In this document: in pieces, positions 42,799 through 51,286 of the stretch
Layout: every line of letters starts with the position of its first letter
How positions within the stretch are numbered: the stretch's first letter is position 1
Source of the DNA: Ignavibacteria bacterium
GTDB lineage: Bacteria > Bacteroidota > Ignavibacteria > Tepidaquicellales > Tepidaquicellaceae
Length of the DNA: 64,000 nucleotides
Direction: 5' to 3'
Assembly (NCBI GenBank): GCA_041649015.1
Contig: JBAZNU010000001.1
Span: 372,001 to 436,000, forward strand
Notes under the pieces: model-generated
The model's input: the letters and a program-made list of their open reading frames with translations, nothing else
Database searches by the model: none
Told to the model about the DNA's origin: nothing
Position numbers and translations under genes: made by a program

Positions 42799-42932
42799 AG
42801 CAGATAAAGATTATGTTCGAAATGAATCCAAGCTTTTCATTCGATGACTTGATGAAATATCTTAACAGAAACTATAAAGGGTTTTATAAATCACAGGCAG
42901 AAACCGTCCGTAGTTTTGGTTTTGGGAAATAA
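42799..42932 (+). pseudogene. Duplicated C-terminal fragment of the AAA+ gene
   Basis: Encodes in one frame the same last 44 residues (KIMFEMNPSFSFDDLMKYL..., ending SFGFGK and stop) as the AAA+ gene. It has no start codon suited to translation in this frame apart from the internal Met. Differences include N-L to M-N and D-R to V-R changes, so it is slightly diverged. Confidence 0.85.
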
Positions 42933-42966
42933 CAAACTCAAGTTAAGTAATTAAATAATACTGTAA

Positions 42967-43386
42967 ATGACAAAAATATCAGAGGAGTTAAAGTATAGGA
43001 ATGATGTGAGGAAAAAAGTAAGTGATAAAGTATCTAAAGATATTTCAACTCGTATTTCGTCACAAATTGTATTTAACAAAATGGAAAACTCATTGCTCAA
43101 TTCCAAAATAAACGGAAAGAAGTTCTCCAAAAAGAAGGCAAGGGATATCGTATTTCACATGCGTGACTGGATATTTGAATTTATGGAGCTCGTTTCATAT
43201 TACAAAAATCCTGGTAATTTTTCAGAAGATGAGATATCAGTAATACTTATGAACTTTCTCATCCACGCACCTGCACACATTGCTGCAGCAAAAAAACTAT
43301 ACACCGGCGAAGCTTTATCCGACGTGTTTGGGATAGATGCTGTTAATGCATTCCCGAAAAGTACAAATAAGAGAATGAAATTATAA
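42967..43386 (+). CDS. Unrecognised small helical protein after the AAA+ gene
   Basis: The 139-residue, basic, all-helical protein begins MTKISEELKYRNDVRKKVSD and later has MRDWIFEFMELVSYYKNPGNFSEDEISVILM. There is no signal peptide or membrane segment. It lies 34 bases beyond the duplicated AAA+ fragment and is probably in the same transcript. It may be a partner or substrate of the ATPase. Confidence 0.5.
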   Translation: MTKISEELKYRNDVRKKVSDKVSKDISTRISSQIVFNKMENSLLNSKINGKKFSKKKARDIVFHMRDWIFEFMELVSYYKNPGNFSEDEISVILMNFLIHAPAHIAAAKKLYTGEALSDVFGIDAVNAFPKSTNKRMKL

Positions 43387-43457
43387 ATAACCGGTTATCA
43401 TTCAAATTCAGCGGAGGTGGATCCCCAAATTCACCATTTTAAAATCTCAAGAATTTC

Positions 43458-44249
43458 TTATAATAAATTAAATTGCATAATAATTTCTTTGAATTCCTTT
43501 GGTAATAAACTCCAGACCTTGTTTGCAATTTCAGCAGATAGTTTTTTGTAGTATGCGAGTGCTATTCCGCCTGTGATTGCCGCTATTGTATCACTGTCTC
43601 CGCCAATTGATATTGCAAGTCGTATTGCATTTTCAAAGTCTGTGCTTTCAAGGAATGCGATTATTGCTTCAGGTACAGATCCCTGACAACTTTCATCAAA
43701 GACATAAACTTCTCTGATATCTTTAATCTTTCTTTCTAAATCATAACGAAAGGTGTCTTGTATATACTGCTTAATTTCATCTTTACCGGAGCCGGTTCTT
43801 GCAAGAAATATTGCTGCGGCAGTTGACTGAGCACCTTTTATTCCCTCTCTGTGATTATGTGTCGGCAGGGCACTCCTCTTAGCCTCGGCAAGAGTATCTT
43901 CAAGCGTATCGTAAAAACAACCGCAAGCGCTGACTCTCATGGCAGAACCATTTCCCCAACTATTATATGGTTTAAGGTCTTCTGAATTTAACCACTGATT
44001 AAAATATCCTCCGTAACCTCTGTTTGGGTATTTTCTTCCGTATTCTTGATAAGTCTTTGTATAATCTTTTCCGTTTAACAAACAATCAGCAACGGCAATC
44101 GATAGAACTGTATCGTCTGTAAAATCCGATTTATCACAAAACAAATCAAACTCCGTTGACTTTACATTATTCCATTCAAAAACAGAACCGATTACGTCAC
44201 CAATAACTGCTCCAAAAAGTGGAGTTAATATATTAGATGCATATTCCAT
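43458..44249 (-). CDS. ADP-ribosylglycohydrolase family protein
   Basis: The 263-residue protein shows the ARH/DraG signatures: FGAVIGDVIGSVFEW, KSDFTDDTVLSIAVAD (metal ligands), SWGNGSAMRVSACG and LAISIGGDSDTIAAITGGIA (metal ligands). It removes ADP-ribose from proteins, nucleic acids or small molecules with two Mg ions. The true start is probably the ATG at 44247-44249 (MEYASNILTP); the frame runs back to a TTG at 44288. A TATTTTTG element lies 3-4 bases upstream of that ATG. In a defence island such enzymes can counter ADP-ribosylating toxins. Confidence 0.9.
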   Translation of the reverse strand: MEYASNILTPLFGAVIGDVIGSVFEWNNVKSTEFDLFCDKSDFTDDTVLSIAVADCLLNGKDYTKTYQEYGRKYPNRGYGGYFNQWLNSEDLKPYNSWGNGSAMRVSACGCFYDTLEDTLAEAKRSALPTHNHREGIKGAQSTAAAIFLARTGSGKDEIKQYIQDTFRYDLERKIKDIREVYVFDESCQGSVPEAIIAFLESTDFENAIRLAISIGGDSDTIAAITGGIALAYYKKLSAEIANKVWSLLPKEFKEIIMQFNLL

Positions 44250-44363
44250 TTTCAAAAATAAGTTTTTCCTTTCTTTAAATTGATACAATTATTTTCATTA
44301 ACAATATTTTTAAAAAGTTCTGATAAGTGTTTATGGTCTTTTATCAGTGCAAATATATTAACG

Positions 44364-44690
44364 CTAACTGAATTGAGCACCAATATCAGTTGCTGAGAAA
44401 ATCAATTTGGTTGTTAGGTTATACTTTTGTATCAAAACATCCCTGTACGCCAGAATTTCCGCAATTGTTCGTATATCATCAAACAGAACCTTTGCATTTG
44501 TCTTATTGATCTTCTGAACTAATTCAGTCAGTTCATTAAAACAATCCTTCAATACTTTATAAATATCGTCAGGATTTTCTACAGGTTTATCTCCCTCCTG
44601 CACTTTCGCATACCTGAGTAATTTATCCCTCAGGACTTCAATTCGCTTCTGAGAATTACCTCTCTTTATTAATGCTTCTGCTAGTTTCAT
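44364..44690 (-). CDS. DIP1984 family protein, shortened
   Basis: The 108-residue protein matches DIP1984 family members in its first 90 residues: MKLAEALIKRGNSQKRIEVL, LLRYAKVQEGDKPVENPDD, INKTNA, DIRTIAEILAYRDVL. It then goes almost directly to TTKLIFSATDIGAQFS and stops. Relatives are about 150 residues and continue after the VSTVDVAxLQ-like strand with a helical tail. An internal deletion plus early stop is suggested, so it may be a decaying gene. Family function is unknown. Confidence 0.7.
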   Translation of the reverse strand: MKLAEALIKRGNSQKRIEVLRDKLLRYAKVQEGDKPVENPDDIYKVLKDCFNELTELVQKINKTNAKVLFDDIRTIAEILAYRDVLIQKYNLTTKLIFSATDIGAQFS

Positions 44691-44731
44691 TAATTTATAC
44701 TCCTATTTTTCATAAATGTAATCCTTCTACG

Positions 44732-44767
44732 TGGACATATTCTGTCTTTATGTTATTCTTATATTTG
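44732..44767 (+). promoter_or_regulatory. Palindrome plus TATATTTG promoter module (no adjacent gene)
   Basis: TGGACA, spacer TATTC, TGTCTT (44732-44748); 11 bases; TATATTTG at 44760. The next gene begins 187 bases later, with only a nine-codon frame in between. It could drive that gene with a long leader or an untranslated RNA. Confidence 0.65.
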
Positions 44768-44953
44768 ATTAACATTAAATGAATATAAATGGAATGTGCC
44801 TTATATAACCGTTACATGAAAAGTACTTTTACGGTACAGATTCATTTTGTTTTAGCGAGTTGACGGAATTATAAAGAGATAATATATAGTATTATATTTA
44901 AACGTTATTTTTTATACATTTGATAAACCAAATAATCAACCAAGTAATCAAAT

Positions 44954-45895
44954 ATGAAAACACTCAAAGACAAATTAATATTAGACAAATTAACATTCCT
45001 TGCTAATATTCACAGAGTTCCTGCTACAATATTTACTGATGAAGACTCTATGAAACAATTTAAATGTCCAGAGTCAGCGTTAAAATTTTTTTTGAAATAT
45101 GCTTTTGAAAGATCTGGCTCTGCTCCTGCATTTAAATACATGGCTAAAGAAGCATTAGAAAAGGCAATAGACAATTTTAATGAAAATAGAGACTTTAAAG
45201 AAAAGGACTTTAAGAATCTTTGGAAAGAATTTCGAAAATTAAAAGAGAAAAACAACTTAATTGGTTCTTCTAATAAGAAGTATGATGGCGATGAAAAGGA
45301 TAAAGGATTAAATAGAGAGAGAAATCTCTTTTATAACAAGGGTATTTGTGAGAAAAATAGAAAGTGTAGTGTATTGCAAATCTTACAAATATTAAAAAAG
45401 GAAGCGAGCACAAATAATCTATCTTCTTGGTGCTCAAGCAAATTGGAAAATAATGAGATTAAAATTGCATATAATAAGCTTTTAAAAATTAGAGGTATAG
45501 GGCCAAAGATTGCATCTTTATATCTAAGGGATATTGCTTATTTGAAAGGAATTAGATATGACAAGCAAAACGATTTTTCTCTATTAATGCCGATTGATAC
45601 TTGGATAGCTCAGGCATATAAAATAATCTTTAATAAAAAAGAAAGTACAACTGAGTTAATAAAATTAGAAAAGGATAGAAAAAGAATACAAGATGAAATT
45701 GTAAAAATATGTTGTGATAATGATATTTGCCCAATTGAATTCAATAAAGGTGCATGGTATTTTGGAAGTAAGATTGCAAAAACATACGATAGGTTCCAAA
45801 TGGCTCTTGAAGATGATTCTAAAGCAAATGAGTTTATCAGAGAGGCTTTTACTCTGCTCGAAAAGGAGAAATCGGCACTTTCAAAATTCTTATAA
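44954..45895 (+). CDS. Second HhH/DNA-glycosylase-like protein
   Basis: The 313-residue protein contains a helix-hairpin-helix motif LLKIRGIGPKIASLYLRDIA (about 176-195) followed by LLMPIDTWIAQAYK with Asp215, the layout of HhH-GPD glycosylase folds. There is no Cys-rich iron-sulfur loop of the Nth/MutY type. The N-terminal 150 residues are charged and unrecognised. The next gene has a nuclease-like motif, so the pair parallels 32739/33551. A TACATTTG element lies about 25 bases upstream. Confidence 0.55.
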   Translation: MKTLKDKLILDKLTFLANIHRVPATIFTDEDSMKQFKCPESALKFFLKYAFERSGSAPAFKYMAKEALEKAIDNFNENRDFKEKDFKNLWKEFRKLKEKNNLIGSSNKKYDGDEKDKGLNRERNLFYNKGICEKNRKCSVLQILQILKKEASTNNLSSWCSSKLENNEIKIAYNKLLKIRGIGPKIASLYLRDIAYLKGIRYDKQNDFSLLMPIDTWIAQAYKIIFNKKESTTELIKLEKDRKRIQDEIVKICCDNDICPIEFNKGAWYFGSKIAKTYDRFQMALEDDSKANEFIREAFTLLEKEKSALSKFL

Positions 45896-46056
45896 TGACG
45901 ATCCCTGCCTCAAGCAGCGGGGTATCTTATTACAAAAATATACTTGATAATTTTAATTAATTCTTTCGTTTTTATATAGCAATATTAGAAGCATTCATTG
46001 GAAGTAACAATCAAGGACAACATACTATAATAATATTCTTATAATAAATATTAATT

Positions 46057-46647
46057 ATGACTTCAAAGGAAATTAGTGATACACTTAAAAGATTTAAATG
46101 GAATAATCTAAATAGAATTTATGGTTGTGCTCATAGTTCGATAATTGGATTTTTATCATACGAGTGGATATCTCTTGCAAAAGAAAACTCTGTTTTAGAC
46201 GGAGCACCTTCGCCAATTATTAAACAAGAAAGTGGTAGAAAAGGTCAGAATAATTCCGACCTTCTATTATGTAAAGCTTCAAAACCGTTAATACCAGTAG
46301 AAGTTGAAACAAGTGTTATAAAATATAAGTTAAAATTGGATTCATTAAACAAATATATTGATAATTTTGCAGATGTTAAATTTGGTCTGTTATATATGTC
46401 TAATTTGGTGAATGGAAATAAAAAATACAAGCATAATTGGGACAGTATCAAGAGTATTATTACCCAGAAAAGACGATGCATAGCATTAGTATCAGCTGAA
46501 AAAGCGCAAATAAATTTTGAAGACAAAAATAATTGGTCGAAATTGTTAAAACGGAATGACTATAACAAATGGGAAATTGTAAATATCAATTATTGGATAC
46601 ACGATGAAAAAGGGAATATAGCCGAAGGTAACTTATACTCAAAATAA
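46057..46647 (+). CDS. Putative restriction-endonuclease-fold protein
   Basis: The 196-residue protein has GQNNSDLLLCKASKP followed by LIPVEVETSVIKYKLKLDSL: Asp68, a turn, then Glu82-x-Glu84. This recalls the D-x(n)-(E/D)-x-K core of PD-(D/E)XK nucleases with Glu in place of Lys, a known variation. It could be a catalytic or dead nuclease fold. It follows the HhH-type gene by 161 bases on the same strand. The family call is tentative. Confidence 0.4.
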   Translation: MTSKEISDTLKRFKWNNLNRIYGCAHSSIIGFLSYEWISLAKENSVLDGAPSPIIKQESGRKGQNNSDLLLCKASKPLIPVEVETSVIKYKLKLDSLNKYIDNFADVKFGLLYMSNLVNGNKKYKHNWDSIKSIITQKRRCIALVSAEKAQINFEDKNNWSKLLKRNDYNKWEIVNINYWIHDEKGNIAEGNLYSK

Positions 46648-46740
46648 CGGATAGAAAGCTAACTGCAGTTTTGTGCAATTCCGGATAGACGTATAATTTG
46701 GTAATTTCGTTCTTATAAATGTATCTAACCTTTGGGTTGG

Positions 46741-46857
46741 ATGAGTATTTTGAATCCCTTTGCACAAGCCCTCCCCAACGATAGTTCTATACAAAACAAT
46801 ACTGTTATGCTTCAGTTGGAATTGGACAAATTAGATCATTATATTTTAGGAAGGTGA
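46741..46857 (+). CDS. Possible 38-residue fragment or mini-protein
   Basis: The ATG at 46741 encodes MSILNPFAQALPNDSSIQNN followed by TVMLQLELDKLDHYILGR and a stop. Amphipathic and protein-like, but short. It looks like the truncated N-terminus of a larger protein. It directly precedes the broken copy of the conserved mini-gene. Confidence 0.3.
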   Translation: MSILNPFAQALPNDSSIQNNTVMLQLELDKLDHYILGR

Positions 46858-46863
46858 TTTGAA

Positions 46864-46955
46864 ATGCCCAAGATCAATATTATCTCATCGCCACGGATTG
46901 TGTTATTGGCGGGAAACCTGTAGTGATAGGGTTAAATGCATATGTGAAAAAGTAA
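46864..46955 (+). pseudogene. Broken copy of the 58-residue mini-gene
   Basis: The end reads TDCVIGGKPVVIGLNAYVKK and stop, matching the intact gene at 17555 (TDCVVDGKPLIIGLNAYVKK). The ATG at 46864 is in another frame and the middle is deleted, so the copy is inactive. Confidence 0.75.
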
Positions 46956-47034
46956 CGGTAATTTATTTCCTCCAATAATTTCGTTTAATAGAAATTTATT
47001 AATACGTTTATTAATTAAACGAAAGGAAAGTGTT

Positions 47035-47541
47035 ATGGAATTTGCCGGAGATCCAACATTCGAATCAATCTTCACCAGCCGTAAAGTAACATCTGTATTT
47101 GAAAGCCTATCTAAAGAGGAGAACATATTAGAAACCGAGTTATTTAGTGTAGTGGAAGAAGAAATCATACTCCCCTATTATGTAGAAACTTTTGACTTTT
47201 ACGATTGTGCTGTTTGTTATTTTACTAATGCACTGAGAAAAGACTTATTTGCTCCTTACATCAGGGTATACAGCAAAGACAAAATACACTTTGGTTGCAA
47301 GACTGAATTTCCTCCTCCCAAGTTTAACATTAAAACATTTTTTAATATCCCCAAAAGATATATTATGATGAATGTTGATGATATTCACTACGTGTTTAAT
47401 TTATTGTCTGTTAAAAAAGAGTTAAGGACTTATGCTATTTGTGACTTTTTATCATGCTTTGAGGATTTCAGTTTTCATGTTAAAGGAAAACGTATGGTTG
47501 ATTTTGTGGAGAGGTGTTTGGGGAAGTATAGAAGAAGATAA
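47035..47541 (+). CDS. Unrecognised protein
   Basis: The 168-residue protein has a clear Shine-Dalgarno (GAAAGGAAAG) before the ATG. It begins MEFAGDPTFESIFTSRKVTS. Its mixed alpha/beta body is rich in aromatic residues and cysteines (YVETFDFYDCAVCYF, YAICDFLSCFEDF). No signal peptide, motif or family is recognised. It is the last plus-strand gene before the minus-strand defence block and has no close partner except the mini-gene remnant upstream. Confidence 0.5.
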   Translation: MEFAGDPTFESIFTSRKVTSVFESLSKEENILETELFSVVEEEIILPYYVETFDFYDCAVCYFTNALRKDLFAPYIRVYSKDKIHFGCKTEFPPPKFNIKTFFNIPKRYIMMNVDDIHYVFNLLSVKKELRTYAICDFLSCFEDFSFHVKGKRMVDFVERCLGKYRRR

Positions 47542-47676
47542 ATAGGTAATCACAAGATAAAATCATAATCTGAATCCATCCAATTAAAGGAAAGCTTTCT
47601 TTTACGAAATATTCCCATGTTTTGTCAATTTAACCGAATCTCCAGAGTTTCATAATAATTTATTTAAATTTTATAA

Positions 47677-50600
47677 TTAACTATAAATTTTCTCTTTCTC
47701 CATTTCCTTCACTATCTTCATCGTTTCCACACTCACCGTGCAGACTCTCATCAGCAAATCTATTACCTTTTCCTTGTAATCCGCAAACTTGTACGTGTTG
47801 AATTTCTCTCGTATTGTCGGGTCTTTCGGTTTCTTTTCTTTATACTGGTCGAGTATCCATTCCAGAGCCGAACGGTTCCCCAGCTTGTAATCCCACGCTT
47901 CTTTTGGAATTCCCGCGAGGGTAGTCAGTTCGTCAATCTCTATCGTTCCGTTTTCTTTGTTTGCAGTCAGTTTTGTCTTTACCTTTGGTTTGTAGGTAGG
48001 CAGTGCATCAGACTCTTTCACTTCCTCAATTAATTTCTTCTTTTCTTTTAAATGCTCAGCCTTCGTTTCGCTCGTTATTAATTTTAGTTTGTATGGTTCC
48101 GCACTCTCAAAGTTTATGTGCAAGTCCATCAGCCTTTTTCCTCTGTCACACCATTTCTTAAAATTATCATAAAACGGTATTCTTGGAAACTCACGTTTTA
48201 AATTAATTTCGTATTTCTCTCTGTACTCAGGATTATGAAGTACGGCATACACATAATGAAATATATCTTCCTTCTTTATTTTCTTGTCTTCGTAATGATT
48301 TTGAAATTGCTCTAATCCCCAGTCTGTAATATTATCTATTCGTTTATTTGTTGAATCATATCTATAAAGAGGAAGGCATTGTGTCTTCTCAAGCAAGTCA
48401 TAACAGTATCTGGTATTTGTCATTAATGTTGAAAATGGTTTTGAAGTAGATGTTCCTGAATGACAGATTACAATATTATCTTCTTCTTTAAAAACATTAT
48501 TTAACTGATACTGCATTTCATTTAACTCTTTACTAAAATACAGTTTTCTTTTATTATATGGTCTATATAGACTATCTACAATTAGTTCTTTATTAAACTT
48601 ATAGTCCTTCCCTTTAAATAAATCATTTTTAACAGCTCGTGACCATTTAATATCATAATTAACTTCATCTTTTATTTCAGTTTTAGATTTACCTTTTAAT
48701 TCTTTTAAATCAGTATTATATACATCTATTAGATAATTCACCTTTTGTTGTAATCGTTTTGAGTTGTCGTCATAAACCCATTCATCCCTTGCCGTAACAA
48801 CCCCTAAAGAATATAATTCAAAAATTGCTTTTTGGTCTTTCCTTAACTTTACATCTCTGCTTGCAACAGGAATAAGTTCTTCCCAATTGTTTTCGGTTAG
48901 ATTAATCCAATTATTATCCTTGTCAGGGATTATATGTGCAAAATCTATATCCTTCAATTTATGTGATTTTAAATATTCCTTTTTTTCTTCTGCTTTTGCA
49001 TAATCTTCTATAGCATTGTAGTAAACTTTAAATCCTGGTTCTCCATCTTTTTTAACAAGAAAATACACTGCTACACCAACACGGATTAAATCACTGAATA
49101 TGTTCCCCCCTTCTTGCTTTCTGCGTTCACCGCTTGTTCGTGCATTACCTTTTAAATCAATTATATGAATTTCGTTAAATTCCTGTGAGATGACTTTTCT
49201 AAATCCATCATAAGTTCTCGAATCAATAAAAGAACTATTTGAAACAAAAGCAATTATTCCGTTTTTATCTATTCTATCGCTTGCCCATCGTAAAAATCTT
49301 GAATACATATCATACAGTTTAGTCTTCTGTGCAGTGCTGTTCTTTATATACGTTTCTTTTATTCTTTTATCAATTTCATGATATTCTCTGTTTTTATTGT
49401 TTTCGTTCTCATTTTTCTGGTTTGCATTGTAAGGCGGGTTACCGATTATCACAGAAATCTTTCTATCGTTTTGCTTTTTAATCCTTTCCGTATTTTCGCT
49501 CGTGAGGCTGAAAGCATTAGTTTGTTTACCATAGCTCATTGGTAGTGTATTATCAAGTGTATCAACAAAACATATATTCGAGAACTCTTCAAAATATCCC
49601 ATCTTTTGCTTATACGTGTATTCAATGTTTAAACTCGCAATGTAATAAGGGAGTATAGCAACCTCGTTAGCGTGTATTTCATTCTTATACTTATAAGCAA
49701 GGTCTTGCTTTGGAATTGTGTTCTCAATTATCTCTGAAATGAATGTACCTGTTCCCGTCGCTGGGTCGAGTATGTCAACGCTCTTATCCGATAGAGTTTT
49801 ACCGAAATGTTTATACAAAAGATGATTAGTGCTTTCTATCATAAACCTTACAATTTCGTTCGGAGTGTAAACCACTCCCAGCCTGTCCGCTGCCTTTGGA
49901 TTATAACTCTTGTAAAAGTTTTCATATAATACTTTCAGAAACTTCTGCTTCTCGTGATGGTCTGTAATTGCAGCGGCTGTTGAGTTTATAGTGTCGTAAT
50001 AATGTTCAATGCTTCCAAGCAAATTTCTTCTTTCCGAATAAGTAAATAGAATATCTATAAGTTTTTCAAGTTCAGCCGCTATCGTATTATGCCTGTGAAA
50101 ATCAGGGTCGTCGAATATTTTATTAAATATGTCAGAAGTGAGCAAATGCTGTATCATCATTTCGCGAACATCGGCAAGTGTGATTTCGGGATTGATTTCA
50201 GCTTTGCACAGTGCTAAGAAAGTATCACGCACAGAAATGTAATTCGGGTTTGTATCGCCCACTTCTTCAATCTTAGAGCGGAGTTTCTCTATTATTGTGG
50301 GAATATCTTCCTTAAACTTTTCAATCGCATCTTCAAACTTATAAACAGTCTCGCTCTTAAAATTAAAAAACTGTTTTAATATTGTATCCAGATTATCCGC
50401 ATTGCGAACAGGAACTGACATAACCCGTTCACCTCTTTGAAAAAGAACCGCCGTGTTTGTATCTTCAAAAAGAATGTTTGTGAGAGGGTAACCCTTTTTA
50501 ATCTTCTTATCTATCTCTTCATTAATATCATCAGCCTCATCCTTGCTTTCCCAAAGCCCCACATCCAATCCCCACAGGTTTTTAACTATTCCGTCAGGAT

Positions 50601-50784
50601 AAACCTTCGAGCCTTTCGTTCCCATCGTGGAAACTTCGGGAATAACCTCGTAATTATTATCTTTTGCGTAATGATTAAGAAGCATCCAGAAGTAATTTCT
50701 TACGGCAGTTTCATTTTTGGATTTGCCGTATTGAAGGGCTCGGTCGATATTGATATAATATTGGTTGATTAATGTTCTTGACAT
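47677..50784 (-). CDS. Single-chain restriction-modification enzyme (type ISP/IIG-like, no helicase)
   Basis: The 1035-residue protein has an N-terminal nuclease-type segment VYPDGIVKNL...GLDVGLWESKDE (Asp64, Glu79-x-Lys81), then a helical spacer (residues 140-300). An N6-adenine methyltransferase follows: GVVYTPNEIVRFMI, motif I DILDPATGTGTF (residues 337-348), and motif IV IGNPPYN (447-453). A long C-terminal part resembles the target-recognition region of type ISP enzymes. The SNF2-like helicase of classical type ISP is absent. It should methylate one adenine in its site and cut unmodified DNA. It appears to be transcribed alone. Confidence 0.85.
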   Translation of the reverse strand: MSRTLINQYYINIDRALQYGKSKNETAVRNYFWMLLNHYAKDNNYEVIPEVSTMGTKGSKVYPDGIVKNLWGLDVGLWESKDEADDINEEIDKKIKKGYPLTNILFEDTNTAVLFQRGERVMSVPVRNADNLDTILKQFFNFKSETVYKFEDAIEKFKEDIPTIIEKLRSKIEEVGDTNPNYISVRDTFLALCKAEINPEITLADVREMMIQHLLTSDIFNKIFDDPDFHRHNTIAAELEKLIDILFTYSERRNLLGSIEHYYDTINSTAAAITDHHEKQKFLKVLYENFYKSYNPKAADRLGVVYTPNEIVRFMIESTNHLLYKHFGKTLSDKSVDILDPATGTGTFISEIIENTIPKQDLAYKYKNEIHANEVAILPYYIASLNIEYTYKQKMGYFEEFSNICFVDTLDNTLPMSYGKQTNAFSLTSENTERIKKQNDRKISVIIGNPPYNANQKNENENNKNREYHEIDKRIKETYIKNSTAQKTKLYDMYSRFLRWASDRIDKNGIIAFVSNSSFIDSRTYDGFRKVISQEFNEIHIIDLKGNARTSGERRKQEGGNIFSDLIRVGVAVYFLVKKDGEPGFKVYYNAIEDYAKAEEKKEYLKSHKLKDIDFAHIIPDKDNNWINLTENNWEELIPVASRDVKLRKDQKAIFELYSLGVVTARDEWVYDDNSKRLQQKVNYLIDVYNTDLKELKGKSKTEIKDEVNYDIKWSRAVKNDLFKGKDYKFNKELIVDSLYRPYNKRKLYFSKELNEMQYQLNNVFKEEDNIVICHSGTSTSKPFSTLMTNTRYCYDLLEKTQCLPLYRYDSTNKRIDNITDWGLEQFQNHYEDKKIKKEDIFHYVYAVLHNPEYREKYEINLKREFPRIPFYDNFKKWCDRGKRLMDLHINFESAEPYKLKLITSETKAEHLKEKKKLIEEVKESDALPTYKPKVKTKLTANKENGTIEIDELTTLAGIPKEAWDYKLGNRSALEWILDQYKEKKPKDPTIREKFNTYKFADYKEKVIDLLMRVCTVSVETMKIVKEMEKEKIYS

Positions 50785-50942
50785 AAAATCCTGTATTGAA
50801 TAAAGTTGTAAAAATTTATATAATAATCTTTGTAGCGCTGTAGTTTAGATAGTTCAACTTGTTTTCCAGTATTTAATGTATATTTTAATCTCAATCGTAT
50901 AATTAAATTAATATTTAGTTTGTCAACCCGCATTCAATTCTT

Positions 50943-51044
50943 TTAGACGAATGAAGGTTTACCATCAGAAACACAATCCGTAATAACATTAACTTGAGTG
51001 GTTGCGACTACAAACGGTTTTCCTTTGAAGTTTAATGTTGGCAT
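50943..51044 (-). pseudogene. Truncated copy of the mini-gene, 33 codons
   Basis: On the complement MPTLNFKGKPFVVATTQVNV then ITDCVSDGKPSFV and stop: it matches KTLVVATTHGNVVTDCVVDGKP of the intact copy at 17555, then is cut off. The remaining 50785-51286 gap has nothing else that I can support. Confidence 0.7.
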
Positions 51045-51286
51045 AAGATTTTATCATTTTATTCGTTAATTTAGTTTTTATTATATTCTTAAAAAACTCA
51101 AAATATAATCTTACAAAATTAAATTGATGTGTTTATTCTTTCGCCCCATCTTTTAACTGGATTATTTGTAACGAAATGAATTCCATTCTGAACCGAATGA
51201 AAAAGTTATAACTGTTTGTATCCTAAGTGATATTCTAATGCTTTTGTAAGTCAGGAATCAAAATTGATATGTTTAGATAATCTTGC

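Noticed and set aside
46011..46042. Extra copy of the promoter module at AGGACA near 46014
   Set aside because: The right arm reads CTATAA and no TAnnTTTG lies at the required distance.
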